In this document: positions 16,631 to 25,912 of the stretch, one piece after another
How positions within the stretch are numbered: position 1 is the stretch's first letter
How the letters are laid out: each line of letters starts with the position of its first letter
Source of the DNA: a bacterium
GTDB taxonomy: Bacteria > Bdellovibrionota > UBA2428
DNA length: 62,330 nucleotides
Direction: 5' to 3'
NCBI GenBank assembly: GCA_009991595.1
Contig: JAACVK010000038.1
Coordinates: forward strand, 1-62,330
The notes under the pieces: model-generated
Database searches by the model: none
What the model was told of the DNA's origin: nothing
What the model saw: the letters and a program-made list of their open reading frames with translations, nothing else
Translations under genes and position numbers: made by a program

Positions 16631-16836
16631 TCGCGCATAATAGCACGGCTGCCACTGTGCGGCAAGAAGAGCGTGCTGCCCAAGTGCGCTTAAACCGCCT
16701 ATTATTTCGACACTTCTTCGATGTGCTCTGGCGGGGAAACAGCACTTCATGCTGGTGTATATGGCTGTCCGTCAATGGTTTCTTTGATGTATGTAGTGTT
16801 ACAGGCTCCATCAATTTCTTGCTGCTCGTCTAAAGA

Positions 16837-16883
16837 ATAGGAATTTAAAACACTTTCCCAGAATATCTCCCACCATTGCTGAG
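16837..16883. repeat. dispersed imperfect repeat, copy 2
   Basis: Partner of the repeat at 15536-15583. It is followed directly by the 24-base repeat shared with 13169-13192. Confidence 0.45.
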
Positions 16884-16887
16884 TTCC

Positions 16888-16911
16888 GCTAATAGGAAGA
16901 AAAACCGCTAT
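16888..16911. repeat. 24-base repeat shared with 13169-13192
   Basis: It contains TAATAGGAAGAAAAACCGC; 23 of 24 bases match the copy at 13169-13192, which lies 3.7 kb away in the same orientation. Confidence 0.5.
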
Positions 16912-17015
16912 CTAAGAGGCCCCTCCACTGGCTGCAGTCTTCTGAGCCTGTTCGAAACCCTTACTATGACTCAAAAATGCTCACCTGCGGCTTTTCAGAG
17001 AAACTTTAATACCGC

Positions 17016-17375
17016 TTAGTGTTTTTCGTTCCAGCTCTTAGTCCAGAAAACCAACGTTTTTTCGGTTTCACTTTTTTCATCAACGTCTTGCCAGCTTAAC
17101 TTTGTTGTAATTCCTGCCAAGCTTAAAGCCTCGGTGATGGCCTCCATTTCTTCGCTGGCAGGTAGGCAGCTTGTCGCACCTACCACTTTATTTTTGTCTA
17201 AAACAATCGCGATAAGGCTACCCTTGCCTTGAGCGTAGCGATCTAAGTATTTTTCTTCGTATTCAAAGCTTCCTTCGTAAAGATAGGGAAAATCTCGAAA
17301 CACTTGAATACGCAGCCTAGCGATGTCTTTGAGATAAGGGGAAATCTCTGATCCATGCAATGTCTTAATTTCCAT
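17016..17375 (-). pseudogene. truncated GNAT-family acetyltransferase
   Basis: About 119 residues from ATG 17375 (MEIKTLHG); the frame opens at 17465 without better support. The sequence shows the N-terminal half of a GNAT protein: LRIQVFRDFPYLYEGSFEYE, then LIAIVLDKNKVVGAT and LPASEE. In relatives this is followed by the acetyl-CoA-binding motif (R/Q-x-x-G-x-G/A) and another 80-100 residues. Here the frame turns into an unrelated tail (FWTKSWNEKH) and stops, and the following 200 bases contain no such motif in any frame. It is therefore a remnant, probably non-functional. Confidence 0.6.
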
Positions 17376-17506
17376 TCTCTTAGAATAAAGATTGTCATTG
17401 TAGAGTCCATTGAGTTTCTTAGCTTTTTTCAACATTGCCTGCGCTAGAGAGCAGGGTTGTCCCATGTTAGCTTCGCTCTAAATGACCCGCACTTATAAAT
17501 TTGTAC

Positions 17507-17758
17507 TCAGTGGGTTTTCCCAACGAGTGATTGATTGAACTCAAAAAGATCGAGCTGCCCGTGCTTAAAAGCACGAAAACTTTCTCTTCTCATTTTAATG
17601 GCCACATCAACAAGATGTCCGGTGACTCCTAAAATAAAAGCTACCTTGATGAGCCAAAAATAAAATTTAAAAACTGAACGCGTTTTTTTTATTTCCTTTC
17701 TTTGCTCTATGAAATTGTTGATCTGGCTACCTCTAAAGAGATTTTCAAAATCGTCCAT
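17507..17758 (-). CDS. small single-span membrane protein, unknown function
   Basis: 83 residues from ATG 17758; the open frame extends to 17797 but adds residues with no support. A charged N-terminal region (IEQRKEIKKTR) is followed by one hydrophobic segment (FYFWLIKVAFILGVTGHLV) and a basic stretch (KMRRESFR). No good Shine-Dalgarno is visible. It lies between a tRNA-Gly fragment and a truncated gene, so it may itself be a remnant. Confidence 0.35.
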   Translation of the reverse strand: MDDFENLFRGSQINNFIEQRKEIKKTRSVFKFYFWLIKVAFILGVTGHLVDVAIKMRRESFRAFKHGQLDLFEFNQSLVGKTH

Positions 17759-17770
17759 AAGGACGACATG

Positions 17771-17789
17771 TAAAATATGGAGCGGCAGA
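17771..17789. repeat. 19-base direct repeat of the tRNA-Gly 3' end and flank
   Basis: TAAAATATGGAGCGGCAGA is identical to 17849-17867, which spans the 3' end of the tRNA-Gly gene and 7 bases of its flank. The copies are 78 bases apart in the same orientation. A shorter relative (TAAAATGGAGCGGCA) occurs at 13144-13158. This looks like a partial duplication or att scar. Confidence 0.6.
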
Positions 17790-17855
17790 GGGAGCATAGC
17801 GAGCTCAGCTGCTTCGATTAAAACTTTCGCCCGGGGGAGAGCGAAGAATAAAATA

Positions 17856-17931
17856 TGGAGCGGCAGACGCGACTCGAACGCGCAACCCCCAGCTTGGAAG
17901 GCTAGTGCTCTACCAATTGAGCTACTGCCGC
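17856..17931 (-). tRNA. tRNA-Gly(UCC)
   Basis: Minus-strand cloverleaf with a perfect acceptor stem (GCGGCAG/CTGCCGC), D-arm, anticodon loop CTTCCAA (anticodon TCC) in a CTAGC/GCTGG stem, T-loop TTCGAGT, discriminator T and encoded CCA. It is the third member of the dispersed Thr-Tyr-Gly-Thr set. Confidence 0.95.
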
Positions 17932-18048
17932 CCTAATTGGTAAGAGATCTTTTAGCACAAAGTTTTCCTTAGGTGAAAACGCTTTCTCAGGCTTTTTTCT
18001 ATCATATAAAAAACAGGCAAGAGGATGCCCATCCGCCTCAGGGAAGCT

Positions 18049-19389
18049 ATGATGAAAAACAACTCCATGAAGCGCTTTTTTACCCACCTCCCGCTGCTCT
18101 CATCTATAAGTATTTGTTTTTACGTGTATTTTCCAGGATTCATGACCAACGATAGCTACCTCCAGCTTGGAGAAGCTCTAAGTCATCAATATTCTAGCGA
18201 CCACCCCGCCATAATGAGCGCCCTATGGGCTCTGCTCCTGCCTCTAGCCCCAAAACTTCACCCGCAAACACCTTTGCTCGTGTTTCACATGCTTTGCCTT
18301 GTGGCTGGACTGTGGATGATCTTCTCGGCCACCTTTCCAAGCCGAGAAAAACTAATCCCAGTCTGCATCGCTTTTTTTCTACTTTGGCCACCCATACTCG
18401 GTTTAATGGGAAACATTTGGAAAGACGTTGGAATGGTTTCAGTCTGGCTCTTGGCAGTGGGCCTCATTTTAAAAGCTCAGTTTGAACATAAGTTCAATCT
18501 ACTTTGGTGGGCGCTTATCCCGCTTTTTTATGGAATGAGCGTAAGACACAACGCCCCACCTGCTATGCTCCCTCTACTGCTTTGGATGTGCTGGATTTGG
18601 TCTAAGGGAGCCTCGAAAGCAATCTTATTAAAACGTGCGACGAGCCTTTTACTTGCACTCTTCCTGCTCTCAGCTTTACTTTCTAAAGCACTCACATGGG
18701 GGAGCGATCGCTCCTTTATTCACAAATACACCCTATTTGACTTGGCGGGAATCTCTATCAACACTGGCAAAGTGATTATGCCTGACTACAATCAAGACAT
18801 AAAACTCAATGAGCTCAAAGAAATTTACACCCCAAAAACCAATGAACCTTTGTTTGGATCTTGGGCCACTAAAGCTCTCAACGGCCCCTCTACCTCAGAA
18901 CAAAGCAAAGAGACCACAGCACTTTGGCTGAAAAGTGTTCTCACGCACCCTTTGGCTTATCTTAAACACAGAAGCCAGGTTTTTGGAGCCACCATTGGCA
19001 TGACCCACCAGATTCAATTCCCCTACCACATGAGAGTTTCGCCCAACCAAATTGGAAACAAAAGCCTACAAGATTTCATCACCCCCGTTAGAGCACCTGT
19101 GACAAAGATTGTTAAATTTTTTTCGCAGAGCCTCTTATTCAAAGGCTATTTATATCTGTTGTTGAACATCGCTGTTTTTCTTTTCTTCTGGAAAAAAAGA
19201 AGCTTTGCCTTTCGCGAATTTTATCTGGCATTGAGCGCTAGTTCGATCCTCTACATTGCCACACTATTCCCTATGACAGGCGCCTCTGACTTTCGTTACA
19301 ATATATGGAGCTTATGCACGGCAGTTCTGATTGCCCTCCACTGGACTTTAAGCAAATCTAGCCCTGATCCAAGAATTGAAATCGCATAA
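18049..19389 (+). CDS. polytopic membrane protein, GT-C glycosyltransferase-like (DUF6020-like)
   Basis: 447 residues from ATG 18049, with AGGGA 5 bases upstream (ATG 18052 is equally possible). There are about nine or ten hydrophobic segments. The first loop reads PGFMTNDSYLQLGEAL, then DHPAIMSALWALL, which resembles the luminal Asp-containing loop of GT-C fold lipid-linked sugar transferases. A large loop after the central helices (about residues 230-330) precedes the last spans. The donor and acceptor are unknown. It is followed, 43 bases later, by the M42 peptidase gene, with which it may be co-transcribed. Confidence 0.55.
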   Translation: MMKNNSMKRFFTHLPLLSSISICFYVYFPGFMTNDSYLQLGEALSHQYSSDHPAIMSALWALLLPLAPKLHPQTPLLVFHMLCLVAGLWMIFSATFPSREKLIPVCIAFFLLWPPILGLMGNIWKDVGMVSVWLLAVGLILKAQFEHKFNLLWWALIPLFYGMSVRHNAPPAMLPLLLWMCWIWSKGASKAILLKRATSLLLALFLLSALLSKALTWGSDRSFIHKYTLFDLAGISINTGKVIMPDYNQDIKLNELKEIYTPKTNEPLFGSWATKALNGPSTSEQSKETTALWLKSVLTHPLAYLKHRSQVFGATIGMTHQIQFPYHMRVSPNQIGNKSLQDFITPVRAPVTKIVKFFSQSLLFKGYLYLLLNIAVFLFFWKKRSFAFREFYLALSASSILYIATLFPMTGASDFRYNIWSLCTAVLIALHWTLSKSSPDPRIEIA

Positions 19390-19432
19390 TCACTGGACAT
19401 CACCGCCCTCTCATCCTAACCTCGCTCGCCAT

Positions 19433-20476
19433 ATGGCAATAGACTTCAATTTACTAAAACGAACATCCGAAACTCCAGGCGCTCCAGGATTTGAAAAATC
19501 CATTCGCGAGCTCGTTATTGCCGAGATCAAAGATCATGTAGACAGCCTTCACACAGACCGCATGGGCAATCTTGTTGCCTTTAAAAAAGGCAAGACAAAC
19601 AAAAAAATCATGTCGACAGCCCACCTTGATGAAATTGGATTCATTGTTACCCATGTGGATGACAAAGGATTTATTCGCTTTCACACCTTAGGTGGATTTG
19701 ATCCTAAAACACTAACCGCACAACGTGTGATTGTTCACGGCAAGAAAGACCTCATTGGAGTTATGGGCGGAAAACCCATCCACGTCATGACCCCTGAAGA
19801 AAGAAAACAGTCGCTCATGTGCCAAGATTACTTCGTCGATGTAGGCCTTCCCGCAGATGAAGTTAAAAAACTAGTAGACGTGGGCACACCTATCACGCGC
19901 CAGCGCGACATGATTGAAATGGGCTCTTGTGTAAACGGGAAAAGTTTAGACAATCGTGTAGCTGTTTATATTCTGATTGAAACACTTAAAAAACTTAAGA
20001 ATCCTGCTTTTGATTTTTACGGCGTTTTCACTGTTCAAGAAGAAGTTGGCCTAAGAGGCGCCACGGTGGCCTCACACCAAATTGAACCCGACATCGGAAT
20101 CAACATCGACGTCACCATTGCCTTTGATACCCCAGGCGCTAAAGAAGAAGAAATGATCGCTCGCTTGGGCAAAGGAACTGCCATCAAAATTTTAGATGGC
20201 TCTGTCATTTGCGACACCCGCCTTGTGGAGTTCATGAAGAAGCAAGCCGAAGCAAACAAGATTCCCTACCAATTAGAAATTCTAACTGCGGGTGGAACTG
20301 ATTCGGCGGCAATGCAAAGAATGAGTAAGAATGGTTGTATTGTCGGGGCTATCTCGATTCCCTGTCGCAATGTTCACCAAACGGTTGAGATGTGCAACAA
20401 GGACGATATTTCGTATTCCATTGATCTGCTCATCAAATGCGTTGAGAACATGGATCAGTTTAGCGAAGAATTCTAA
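19433..20476 (+). CDS. M42-family metalloaminopeptidase
   Basis: 347 residues from ATG 19433. All metal and catalytic residues of the M42 family (glutamyl or tetrahedral aminopeptidases, FrvX/YsdC type) are visible: His64 (STAHLDEIGF), Asp173 (SLDNRVA), Glu203-Glu204 (VQEEVG), Asp226 (NIDVT) and His315 (RNVHQT). The AGGTDSAAM loop is present. Such enzymes are cytoplasmic multimers that trim peptides from the N-terminus. Length is typical. The frame is open upstream to 19376, but that part overlaps the previous gene and is not conserved-looking. Confidence 0.9.
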   Translation: MAIDFNLLKRTSETPGAPGFEKSIRELVIAEIKDHVDSLHTDRMGNLVAFKKGKTNKKIMSTAHLDEIGFIVTHVDDKGFIRFHTLGGFDPKTLTAQRVIVHGKKDLIGVMGGKPIHVMTPEERKQSLMCQDYFVDVGLPADEVKKLVDVGTPITRQRDMIEMGSCVNGKSLDNRVAVYILIETLKKLKNPAFDFYGVFTVQEEVGLRGATVASHQIEPDIGINIDVTIAFDTPGAKEEEMIARLGKGTAIKILDGSVICDTRLVEFMKKQAEANKIPYQLEILTAGGTDSAAMQRMSKNGCIVGAISIPCRNVHQTVEMCNKDDISYSIDLLIKCVENMDQFSEEF

Positions 20477-20595
20477 GGTGCACTTCACTTAAGGGCAATT
20501 AAGTATTCAAAATTTGCTAGAGCATTTACTACATAATTAAGAATCTGCCTTGGGGGGCGGTTACAACCTAAACCATGTTTTGGAGGGAGATAGCC

Positions 20596-20787
20596 ATGTG
20601 TGGCTTTGTAACCGCTGACAATCGAATCAAAAGTGTTTTCGACACTCAATATTCAAGTTTGCCAGCAAGTAGTGTTGCGGCGATTTCCTTTCATTTTTTG
20701 GCTACCAAAGGGCATAGGCCACCCACCATTAAGGAGTGCTTAAAAAGCAAAAACTCCTTGTCACCAAAATCTATGTATTTCGCATAG
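20596..20787 (+). CDS. possible small protein starting Met-Cys-Gly
   Basis: 63 residues, supported mainly by a strong Shine-Dalgarno (GGAGGGAG at 20582-20589) 6 bases before the ATG. The N-terminus MCGFV recalls enzymes that use Cys2 as nucleophile (SRAP/HMCES or Ntn-type amidotransferases), but the rest (SSVAAISFHFLATKG, PPTIKEC) does not allow assignment. It may be a remnant of such a protein or a genuine small protein. A stable hairpin follows at 20805-20831. Confidence 0.35.
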   Translation: MCGFVTADNRIKSVFDTQYSSLPASSVAAISFHFLATKGHRPPTIKECLKSKNSLSPKSMYFA

Positions 20788-20804
20788 ATATCAAAAATCT
20801 GTGG

Positions 20805-20831
20805 GCCCGGTGGAAACACACAACACCGGGC
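20805..20831 (+). other. stable 8-bp hairpin in a 520-base gap
   Basis: GCCCGGTG pairs perfectly with CACCGGGC around an 11-base loop (GAAACACACAA). No T-run follows, so it is not a standard terminator; a structured leader or small RNA is possible. The rest of 20477-20993 apart from the small ORF is featureless. Confidence 0.4.
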
Positions 20832-20993
20832 TACACACCTAATGCCCGTGAATAGGTAGCGGATGCGTTTCAGCAAGTGCCTAAGTTTTTGACGAGCTTT
20901 GAGAGTTTGAGCAGAAAAGAGAGCTTAAAGGACTGTATATGCAGAGTAATTGTTGATTCAGAGCTGGTATACTGCTTAGAAGGCGAGGCAATC

Positions 20994-22217
20994 ATGAGAG
21001 TGAACTTTTTAGTAAATAGATCCCTTTTTAGGCACACCATCAAATCCTTAGCGGGCCTTTCCCTGTTAGCAGCTAGCACTAACTCTCTTGCCCTAGATCC
21101 TCCGGCTCACTCAGCAAACTCTCAAGCAAGAATCGATCGCTGCGAACTTTCTGTTCAACAAGCCTTAAAAAGCATACGAGCCAACGCACTTCCTCGAGGC
21201 GAATTTGGAGAAGATCCAAAGGCAGTCGCCACCGCTAAAGCCCACAATGCCGCCCGCCCCAAGGGCGCAGATCACGCAAAACTGATCAAAGCGACCAATG
21301 AACAAGAAAAGATTTGGGCTCAACTCTCAAGCACTTTGCGAGAGTTTAGCTTGGCTCAAAGAGATAGCGAAAGAAACCTTGGAAAAATTGATAGCGCCTC
21401 CATTCGTGCTTCAGCTAAGGATTTACAAGGAATTTTTGCCTCCTTACTGGCCCATGACATCAACAGCTTTGACAACCAAAAGTTGCGCGAAGCCTTGGGA
21501 ATCCCTAACAACGGTGAACCCGTTTCCGTAATGCGCGATCCTCGAACGGTTAAGCCAGGAGAAAGTCCCTTTAAAGAAATCCCAAAAGAGTTAGATATTG
21601 AGAAACTTCTAATAAGTGGAAGACTAAACGCAATACTTAGGCTTCTAAATGTAAACCAAACAGACTCAACTATTTCCACCACTCTACAATCAGCCGTCGC
21701 TGATTCTATGCGAGTGAGAGTTCACAACCGCAACAAGGTTGCCATCCCAACCTTTAATCGAAGCGTTTTTGAAAATGAACTTTCATCGGCTCCAATACTA
21801 AATACGACCGGGCTTCAAGCCCATCTTCAACGCAAAGGCGGCTTCTACCAAGGCCTATGGAACGCCCGAGGCGACAAGGACACTCAATGGGAAACCTCAA
21901 TCCAAAGCTCCCCAATGGCAGCTCGCCAAGAGCTCAATTTCCTTGAACGCCTTGATCCTGATTTTACCCAAAGCACAGGCATTCAATACGCGAACGTTTT
22001 TGAAGTTTCACCTAAAGTAATGCTCATAGGAAACAATGGTAATTTGCGATCAGCTCGCTCGGCACCACTGAACTCGATCCAAGAAGCGCTTGAGATTTTA
22101 AAAAGCCAACACAACATTGTCATCGACCCAAATGCGGACATCAACCAACAACTTCAACAGTCTGGATTAACCCTGGTGCCCATTTGGAAGACTGGAAGAG
22201 CTTCTATTTCAAACTAA
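20994..22217 (+). CDS. secreted protein of unknown function
   Basis: 407 residues from ATG 20994, preceded by AAGGCGAGG. The signal peptide has a basic n-region and core ([18 protein letters not shown]). The mature part is long, mostly helical at first ([28 protein letters not shown]), then mixed, with no motif I recognise. One cysteine is near the mature N-terminus. It converges on the DUF255 gene, overlapping its end by 4 bases. Nothing else in the surroundings indicates a job. Confidence 0.6.
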   Translation: MRVNFLVNRSLFRHTIKSLAGLSLLAASTNSLALDPPAHSANSQARIDRCELSVQQALKSIRANALPRGEFGEDPKAVATAKAHNAARPKGADHAKLIKATNEQEKIWAQLSSTLREFSLAQRDSERNLGKIDSASIRASAKDLQGIFASLLAHDINSFDNQKLREALGIPNNGEPVSVMRDPRTVKPGESPFKEIPKELDIEKLLISGRLNAILRLLNVNQTDSTISTTLQSAVADSMRVRVHNRNKVAIPTFNRSVFENELSSAPILNTTGLQAHLQRKGGFYQGLWNARGDKDTQWETSIQSSPMAARQELNFLERLDPDFTQSTGIQYANVFEVSPKVMLIGNNGNLRSARSAPLNSIQEALEILKSQHNIVIDPNADINQQLQQSGLTLVPIWKTGRASISN

Positions 22218-24331
22218 AGCTGCAACTCTTCGGCTGAGGTTACTGGCTTCTGGCAAGCACCCAAAAAGCACAGATAGGCCGTTGCCTTAGAATCAACTGC
22301 AACCTTGTCCTTTAAATAGGAAAACCTACTATGCAAAGGCCCATTCTCTTGGGTTTCTATAAAAATTCCCGATTTTGAGAAATTGTTAAAGTAAGCTTTT
22401 CTAAATGAGCTGACCTCAGAAGCCTTTGTGGAGATTGCCACTAACTGAAAAGGGTCTCCTTCTTTGATCTGCAGGGCAGACAACATTTCGGGCATCACCC
22501 AAGGAAACTCGTTGAGCCGAAGCGCAAAGCTCTTGTAGAGTCTATCAGCTCGGGCCCGATAAGATTCCTCTAAAGTAAACAGATACAAGCGTTCTAGATT
22601 CTGAGCCATGATGGAGTTGCCACTAGGCTCAGCGCCATCGTAATAAGGGCGCTCATTGGCAATTAAAGCCTTCTGCAAACGAGAGCTTTTAAAATACCCC
22701 CCTTTTGAATCTTCGAAATTGGCTTCAAGGTGACGATCTAAAAGTAGGGCTTCTTCGAAGAAACGCGCCTCCCCCGTTGACTCAAACAAATCTAAAAGGG
22801 CAGCTGTAAAAAAAGCGTAATCTTCCAAAAAAGCTTCTTGCTTGGCTTCCCCCTCTGCATAAACGTGAAAAAGCTGCTCGGCTTTTTTCATGTTCTCTAA
22901 GATAAAGTCCACAGCCTCAGTGGCTGCCTTCAAGTAGTCAGCTCTAGCAAAAACTTGCGAAGCCAAGGAAAGAGCTGAAAGCACTAGCGCGTTCCAGCTA
23001 AGCAAAATTTTGGTGTCACACAATGGATCGGGCCGCTTTTGGCGAAGCTGAAGCATCTTAGCCCTTAAAGGTGTGCCGATAAAAGATGTTTTAGAAACAC
23101 GCTCTAAAACATTTCTGCCCTCAAAGTTCCCATCCTTTGAAAGCTTAAACACTTTAGAGAGCTCATCTCGTTCATCAGGGGTAAAAAGAGACTCAAGCTC
23201 CTGGTGACTCCAACTAAAATAATAGCCCTCAACAGACTCCCCCTCTTGGTTTTTAGAGTCCGCATCGGTGGCAGAAAAGAAAGCTCCTTGAGGACTTCGC
23301 ATTTCTCGAAGAAGATAATCGAGAGTATCGCAAGCAATAAACTTGTAGAACTCATCCTTTGTGACTCGGAAGGCCTGAGTATAGTGTTTTGCCAATAGAG
23401 CGTTGTCATAGAGCATTTTCTCAAAATGTGGAATCAACCACTTTTCGTCTGTCGAGTATCGATGAAAGCCTCCTCCGACTTGATCATACATCCCACCCAA
23501 GGCCATCTTACTGAGAGTATTTTTAAGCATGTCTAAAACACCGGCGTCGGACTGAGATTCCTTTAATAAAAATCCAACAGGTAAACTGCTAGGGAATTTT
23601 GGAGCATCACCCACTCCGCCAAAAGTGGCATCGTAATTTTCTTTATAATGAAAAACGGCCGCATCAAAAGAGGCCTTCACCTTAACATCTTCGGAAAGAA
23701 GGCTCTGATTCATAACTGCATTCAAATGTTCGGTAGTTTTTTCGGAGCTTAAGAAAACTTTTTCTCGCTCACCCTTGTAGGCCTGATCCAATCTCTTTAA
23801 CAAACTTAAGAAACCAAAATTACTTCCCCTGTCACCATCTCGAGCCGGAAAATAAGTTCCACCATAGAAAGGTTTTTGCTCGTGTGTCATCCACACGCTC
23901 ATGGGCCACCCACCCCTCCCGGACATGGCTTGAACCACCGACATGTAAACTGAATCAACATCAGGGCGCTCTTCTCTATCGACTTTTACACAAACGAAAT
24001 GTTCGTTCATATATTTAGCTATCTCCAAATCTTCGAAGCTTTCCTCCTCCATGACGTGACACCAATGGCAGGTGGCATAGCCCACACTTAAAAAAACGGG
24101 CTTGTCAGTTTTCTTGGCTTCTTCAAAAGCTTCCTCCCCCCAAGGAAACCAGTTCACTGGATTATGTGCATGCTGCAAAAGATAAGGACTCGTTTCCAGG
24201 AAGAGACGATTAAAGAAAAGTGGCTTCGAATTCTCCACATGCTTTGTTCTAGGTATGTAGCCTTCGGCAGAGAGCTTCTTCCATTTTTGAGTTAACTTTT
24301 GGTTAATTTGCTCAGGCAATCGATCGTCCAT
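22214..24331 (-). CDS. DUF255 / YyaL-type thioredoxin-fold protein
   Basis: A 705-residue protein of the YyaL/SPATA20 family. The N-terminal thioredoxin-like domain is diagnostic: [29 protein letters not shown] (CxxC), DREERPDVD and GGWPMSVW with GGTYFP. The rest is an alpha/alpha toroid of the glycosidase-like type ([28 protein letters not shown]). The cellular role of the family is not settled; a cytoplasmic redox or sugar-linked function has been proposed. Length is typical of the family. ATG 24331 begins MDDRLPEQ; no operon partner is visible. Confidence 0.85.
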   Translation of the reverse strand: MDDRLPEQINQKLTQKWKKLSAEGYIPRTKHVENSKPLFFNRLFLETSPYLLQHAHNPVNWFPWGEEAFEEAKKTDKPVFLSVGYATCHWCHVMEEESFEDLEIAKYMNEHFVCVKVDREERPDVDSVYMSVVQAMSGRGGWPMSVWMTHEQKPFYGGTYFPARDGDRGSNFGFLSLLKRLDQAYKGEREKVFLSSEKTTEHLNAVMNQSLLSEDVKVKASFDAAVFHYKENYDATFGGVGDAPKFPSSLPVGFLLKESQSDAGVLDMLKNTLSKMALGGMYDQVGGGFHRYSTDEKWLIPHFEKMLYDNALLAKHYTQAFRVTKDEFYKFIACDTLDYLLREMRSPQGAFFSATDADSKNQEGESVEGYYFSWSHQELESLFTPDERDELSKVFKLSKDGNFEGRNVLERVSKTSFIGTPLRAKMLQLRQKRPDPLCDTKILLSWNALVLSALSLASQVFARADYLKAATEAVDFILENMKKAEQLFHVYAEGEAKQEAFLEDYAFFTAALLDLFESTGEARFFEEALLLDRHLEANFEDSKGGYFKSSRLQKALIANERPYYDGAEPSGNSIMAQNLERLYLFTLEESYRARADRLYKSFALRLNEFPWVMPEMLSALQIKEGDPFQLVAISTKASEVSSFRKAYFNNFSKSGIFIETQENGPLHSRFSYLKDKVAVDSKATAYLCFLGACQKPVTSAEELQL

Positions 24332-24503
24332 AAGTGGACTACAGTAGCATAGCTATCTTAGCTTGGCAGACCGGACTAAGCCCTTAAATCTACGGTCGTT
24401 TTAAAGCAAAGAATGACTCAATGAAAACTCTCCTAACCACTATGCTCAAACATTACGAATTCTTAACTTCTTCGACTCTATAAACTAGGTCACAATTCAA
24501 AGT

Positions 24504-25286
24504 ATGAAACACTTTCCACTTTTTACTGCGTTGATTTTATCGCTCATATTTAGCCAACAGGCTTTAGCCACTGACCCTCTTCTTGGAGATGGTGAGACGG
24601 TTGTCGATGGAGTCATCCCTGAGAGTGGTTCGGCTGCAGACGAAGCAGATGAAACCGCAGAAGAAGAAGCAACACCAGAGGTAGAAAGTGCTCCCGCTAC
24701 CTCTACAGCCAAGAAGAAAACTAAGAAACTTAAAGTAGGCAACAAAGACAATCAGAAATTTATTAGCAACCAAGAGGCTGCTTTAAAGAAAAAGAGAGCT
24801 AGTTTGCAAAGATTGGGAGAAAACGGCCTGCTCACTGCTGACGAGATGAGCAGTCTGGGGGGCGAGCTTCAGGCCATGGAGAAAGAACTCAAGAAACTTG
24901 CCAAAAACAAGAACAAATTAAGTGCAAGCGATAAAAAAGACATAAAGAAACTCAATCAGAAGTTTAGAAACCATAGAGTTGCAAAAAAATACAATAGTCA
25001 ATTTGAGGGCGACGTCACAGAAGAAAGCCTTGCTCTATCTGAAAAGAGGTCCAGGAAAAAAGCCAACAAGAGACATAAGAAATTCAAAAAGAACAAACAG
25101 ATCTCCAAAGAGGACAAACAAGAAGTTAACGCTATTCGAAAAGAAATTTCTGATCTACTTAAGGAAAGCCGAGAGAATGGAACTCAAAACTCTACAGAAA
25201 CTAGAGTTAAACTTGCCAAATTGCGCAGCCAGTTTAACCAAGCAATGGGTCAAGCCGAAAGACGAGCTGAGAGAAACGCTGAGTAA
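24504..25286 (+). CDS. secreted Lys/Glu-rich coiled-coil protein, unknown function
   Basis: 260 residues with a signal peptide (MKHFPLFTALILSLIFSQQALA). An acidic Ala/Glu/Thr-rich segment follows (ADEADETAEEEATPE), then a long, strongly charged helical region with many lysines from about residue 70 to the end (KKKRASLQRL, ELKKLAKNKNK, KANKRHKKFKKNK), likely coiled coil. The composition is very different from its neighbours. It may bind an anionic partner such as nucleic acid, LPS or peptidoglycan, but this is only a guess. It is ended by a strong terminator. Confidence 0.55.
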   Translation: MKHFPLFTALILSLIFSQQALATDPLLGDGETVVDGVIPESGSAADEADETAEEEATPEVESAPATSTAKKKTKKLKVGNKDNQKFISNQEAALKKKRASLQRLGENGLLTADEMSSLGGELQAMEKELKKLAKNKNKLSASDKKDIKKLNQKFRNHRVAKKYNSQFEGDVTEESLALSEKRSRKKANKRHKKFKKNKQISKEDKQEVNAIRKEISDLLKESRENGTQNSTETRVKLAKLRSQFNQAMGQAERRAERNAE

Positions 25287-25310
25287 ACCAAAGGAAAGAC
25301 AGATAAAAAA

Positions 25311-25344
25311 AGCCCTGGGTGCAAAACTGCACCCAGGGCTTTTT
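25311..25344. terminator. strong intrinsic terminator
   Basis: A perfect 13-base stem, AGCCCTGGGTGCA with TGCACCCAGGGCT, and an AAAC loop, with a T-run after it and an A-run before it, so it works for both the + gene and the convergent - gene. Confidence 0.9.
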
Positions 25345-25361
25345 CTTATTAGATTTAAAAC

Positions 25362-25568
25362 CTATTCTTCTACTTCGTCGCCCATGTCTTCAATGGCTTC
25401 ACCGGCATCTTCGCCCATGTCTTCAATGCCTTCTCCAGCACTTTCGGCTGACTCTTCTACTGAATCGGCAGCAGTAGCAGCTGTGTCTTCTGGCTCATCG
25501 CAACCAACCAGTGAAAAGCCACCAACCAATGCCAAACAAGCAGTTAAAAATAATTTCTTAAAAATCAT
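25362..25568 (-). CDS. small acidic lipoprotein
   Basis: 68 residues from ATG 25568 (GGAG 10 bases upstream). The lipoprotein signal peptide ends FSLVGC (Cys at about 23). The mature peptide of about 45 residues is almost entirely Glu/Asp/Ala/Gly, with two copies of GEDAGEAIEDMG-like sequence. It resembles the small entericidin-like or acidic lipoproteins found in many Gram-negatives in form only. Function unknown. The mRNA would end in the 25311-25344 terminator. Confidence 0.65.
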   Translation of the reverse strand: MIFKKLFLTACLALVGGFSLVGCDEPEDTAATAADSVEESAESAGEGIEDMGEDAGEAIEDMGDEVEE

Positions 25569-25684
25569 AAATGTGATTTCTCCTATCGAGGGCAATTATA
25601 TCCTCTTTCTTTCTATTAGAAACTCGTCACGATATGAAATCTTTAAAGGAAGCGACTTGGGTTGTTCAAGCTGGCTTGGAAGAT

Positions 25685-25769
25685 TGGTGGAGAGTGGAGG
25701 ATTCGAACCTCCGAAGGCAATGCCAGCAGATTTACAGTCTGCCCCGTTTGGCCACTTCGGTAACTCTCC
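25685..25769 (-). tRNA. tRNA-Tyr(GUA)
   Basis: 85-base class II tRNA: acceptor GGAGAGT/ACTCTCC, anticodon stem GCAGA/TCTGC with loop CTGTAAA (anticodon GTA), long variable arm, T-loop TTCGAAT, discriminator A and encoded CCA. It lies 26 bases downstream of tRNA-Thr(UGU). Confidence 0.95.
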
Positions 25770-25795
25770 CAATACAGGGCTTACAACAGCAAAGT

Positions 25796-25871
25796 TGGAG
25801 CTGACGATGGGACTCGAACCCGCAACCACCGGTTTACAAAACCGGAGCTCTACCAATTGAGCTACGTCAGC
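25796..25871 (-). tRNA. tRNA-Thr(UGU)
   Basis: 76-base cloverleaf: acceptor GCTGACG/CGTCAGC, anticodon stem CCGGT/ACCGG with loop TTTGTAA (anticodon TGT), T-loop TTCGAGT and encoded CCA. It is the first tRNA of the set and follows the rlmB gene by 41 bases, as in tRNA-tuf clusters of several deltaproteobacteria. Confidence 0.95.
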
Positions 25872-25912
25872 ACTTGCTGGGCCATGAATTAAGCAATATT
25901 TCGCTCAGTTAT

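Noticed and set aside
17790-17848. second, decayed tRNA-Gly between the 19-base repeats
   Set aside because: The spacer has no recognisable D-, anticodon- or T-arm, so only the 3'-end fragment is claimed.
24979-25860. 293-codon open frame
   Set aside because: Shadow of the Lys-rich protein, a terminator, the antisense lipoprotein and two tRNA genes.
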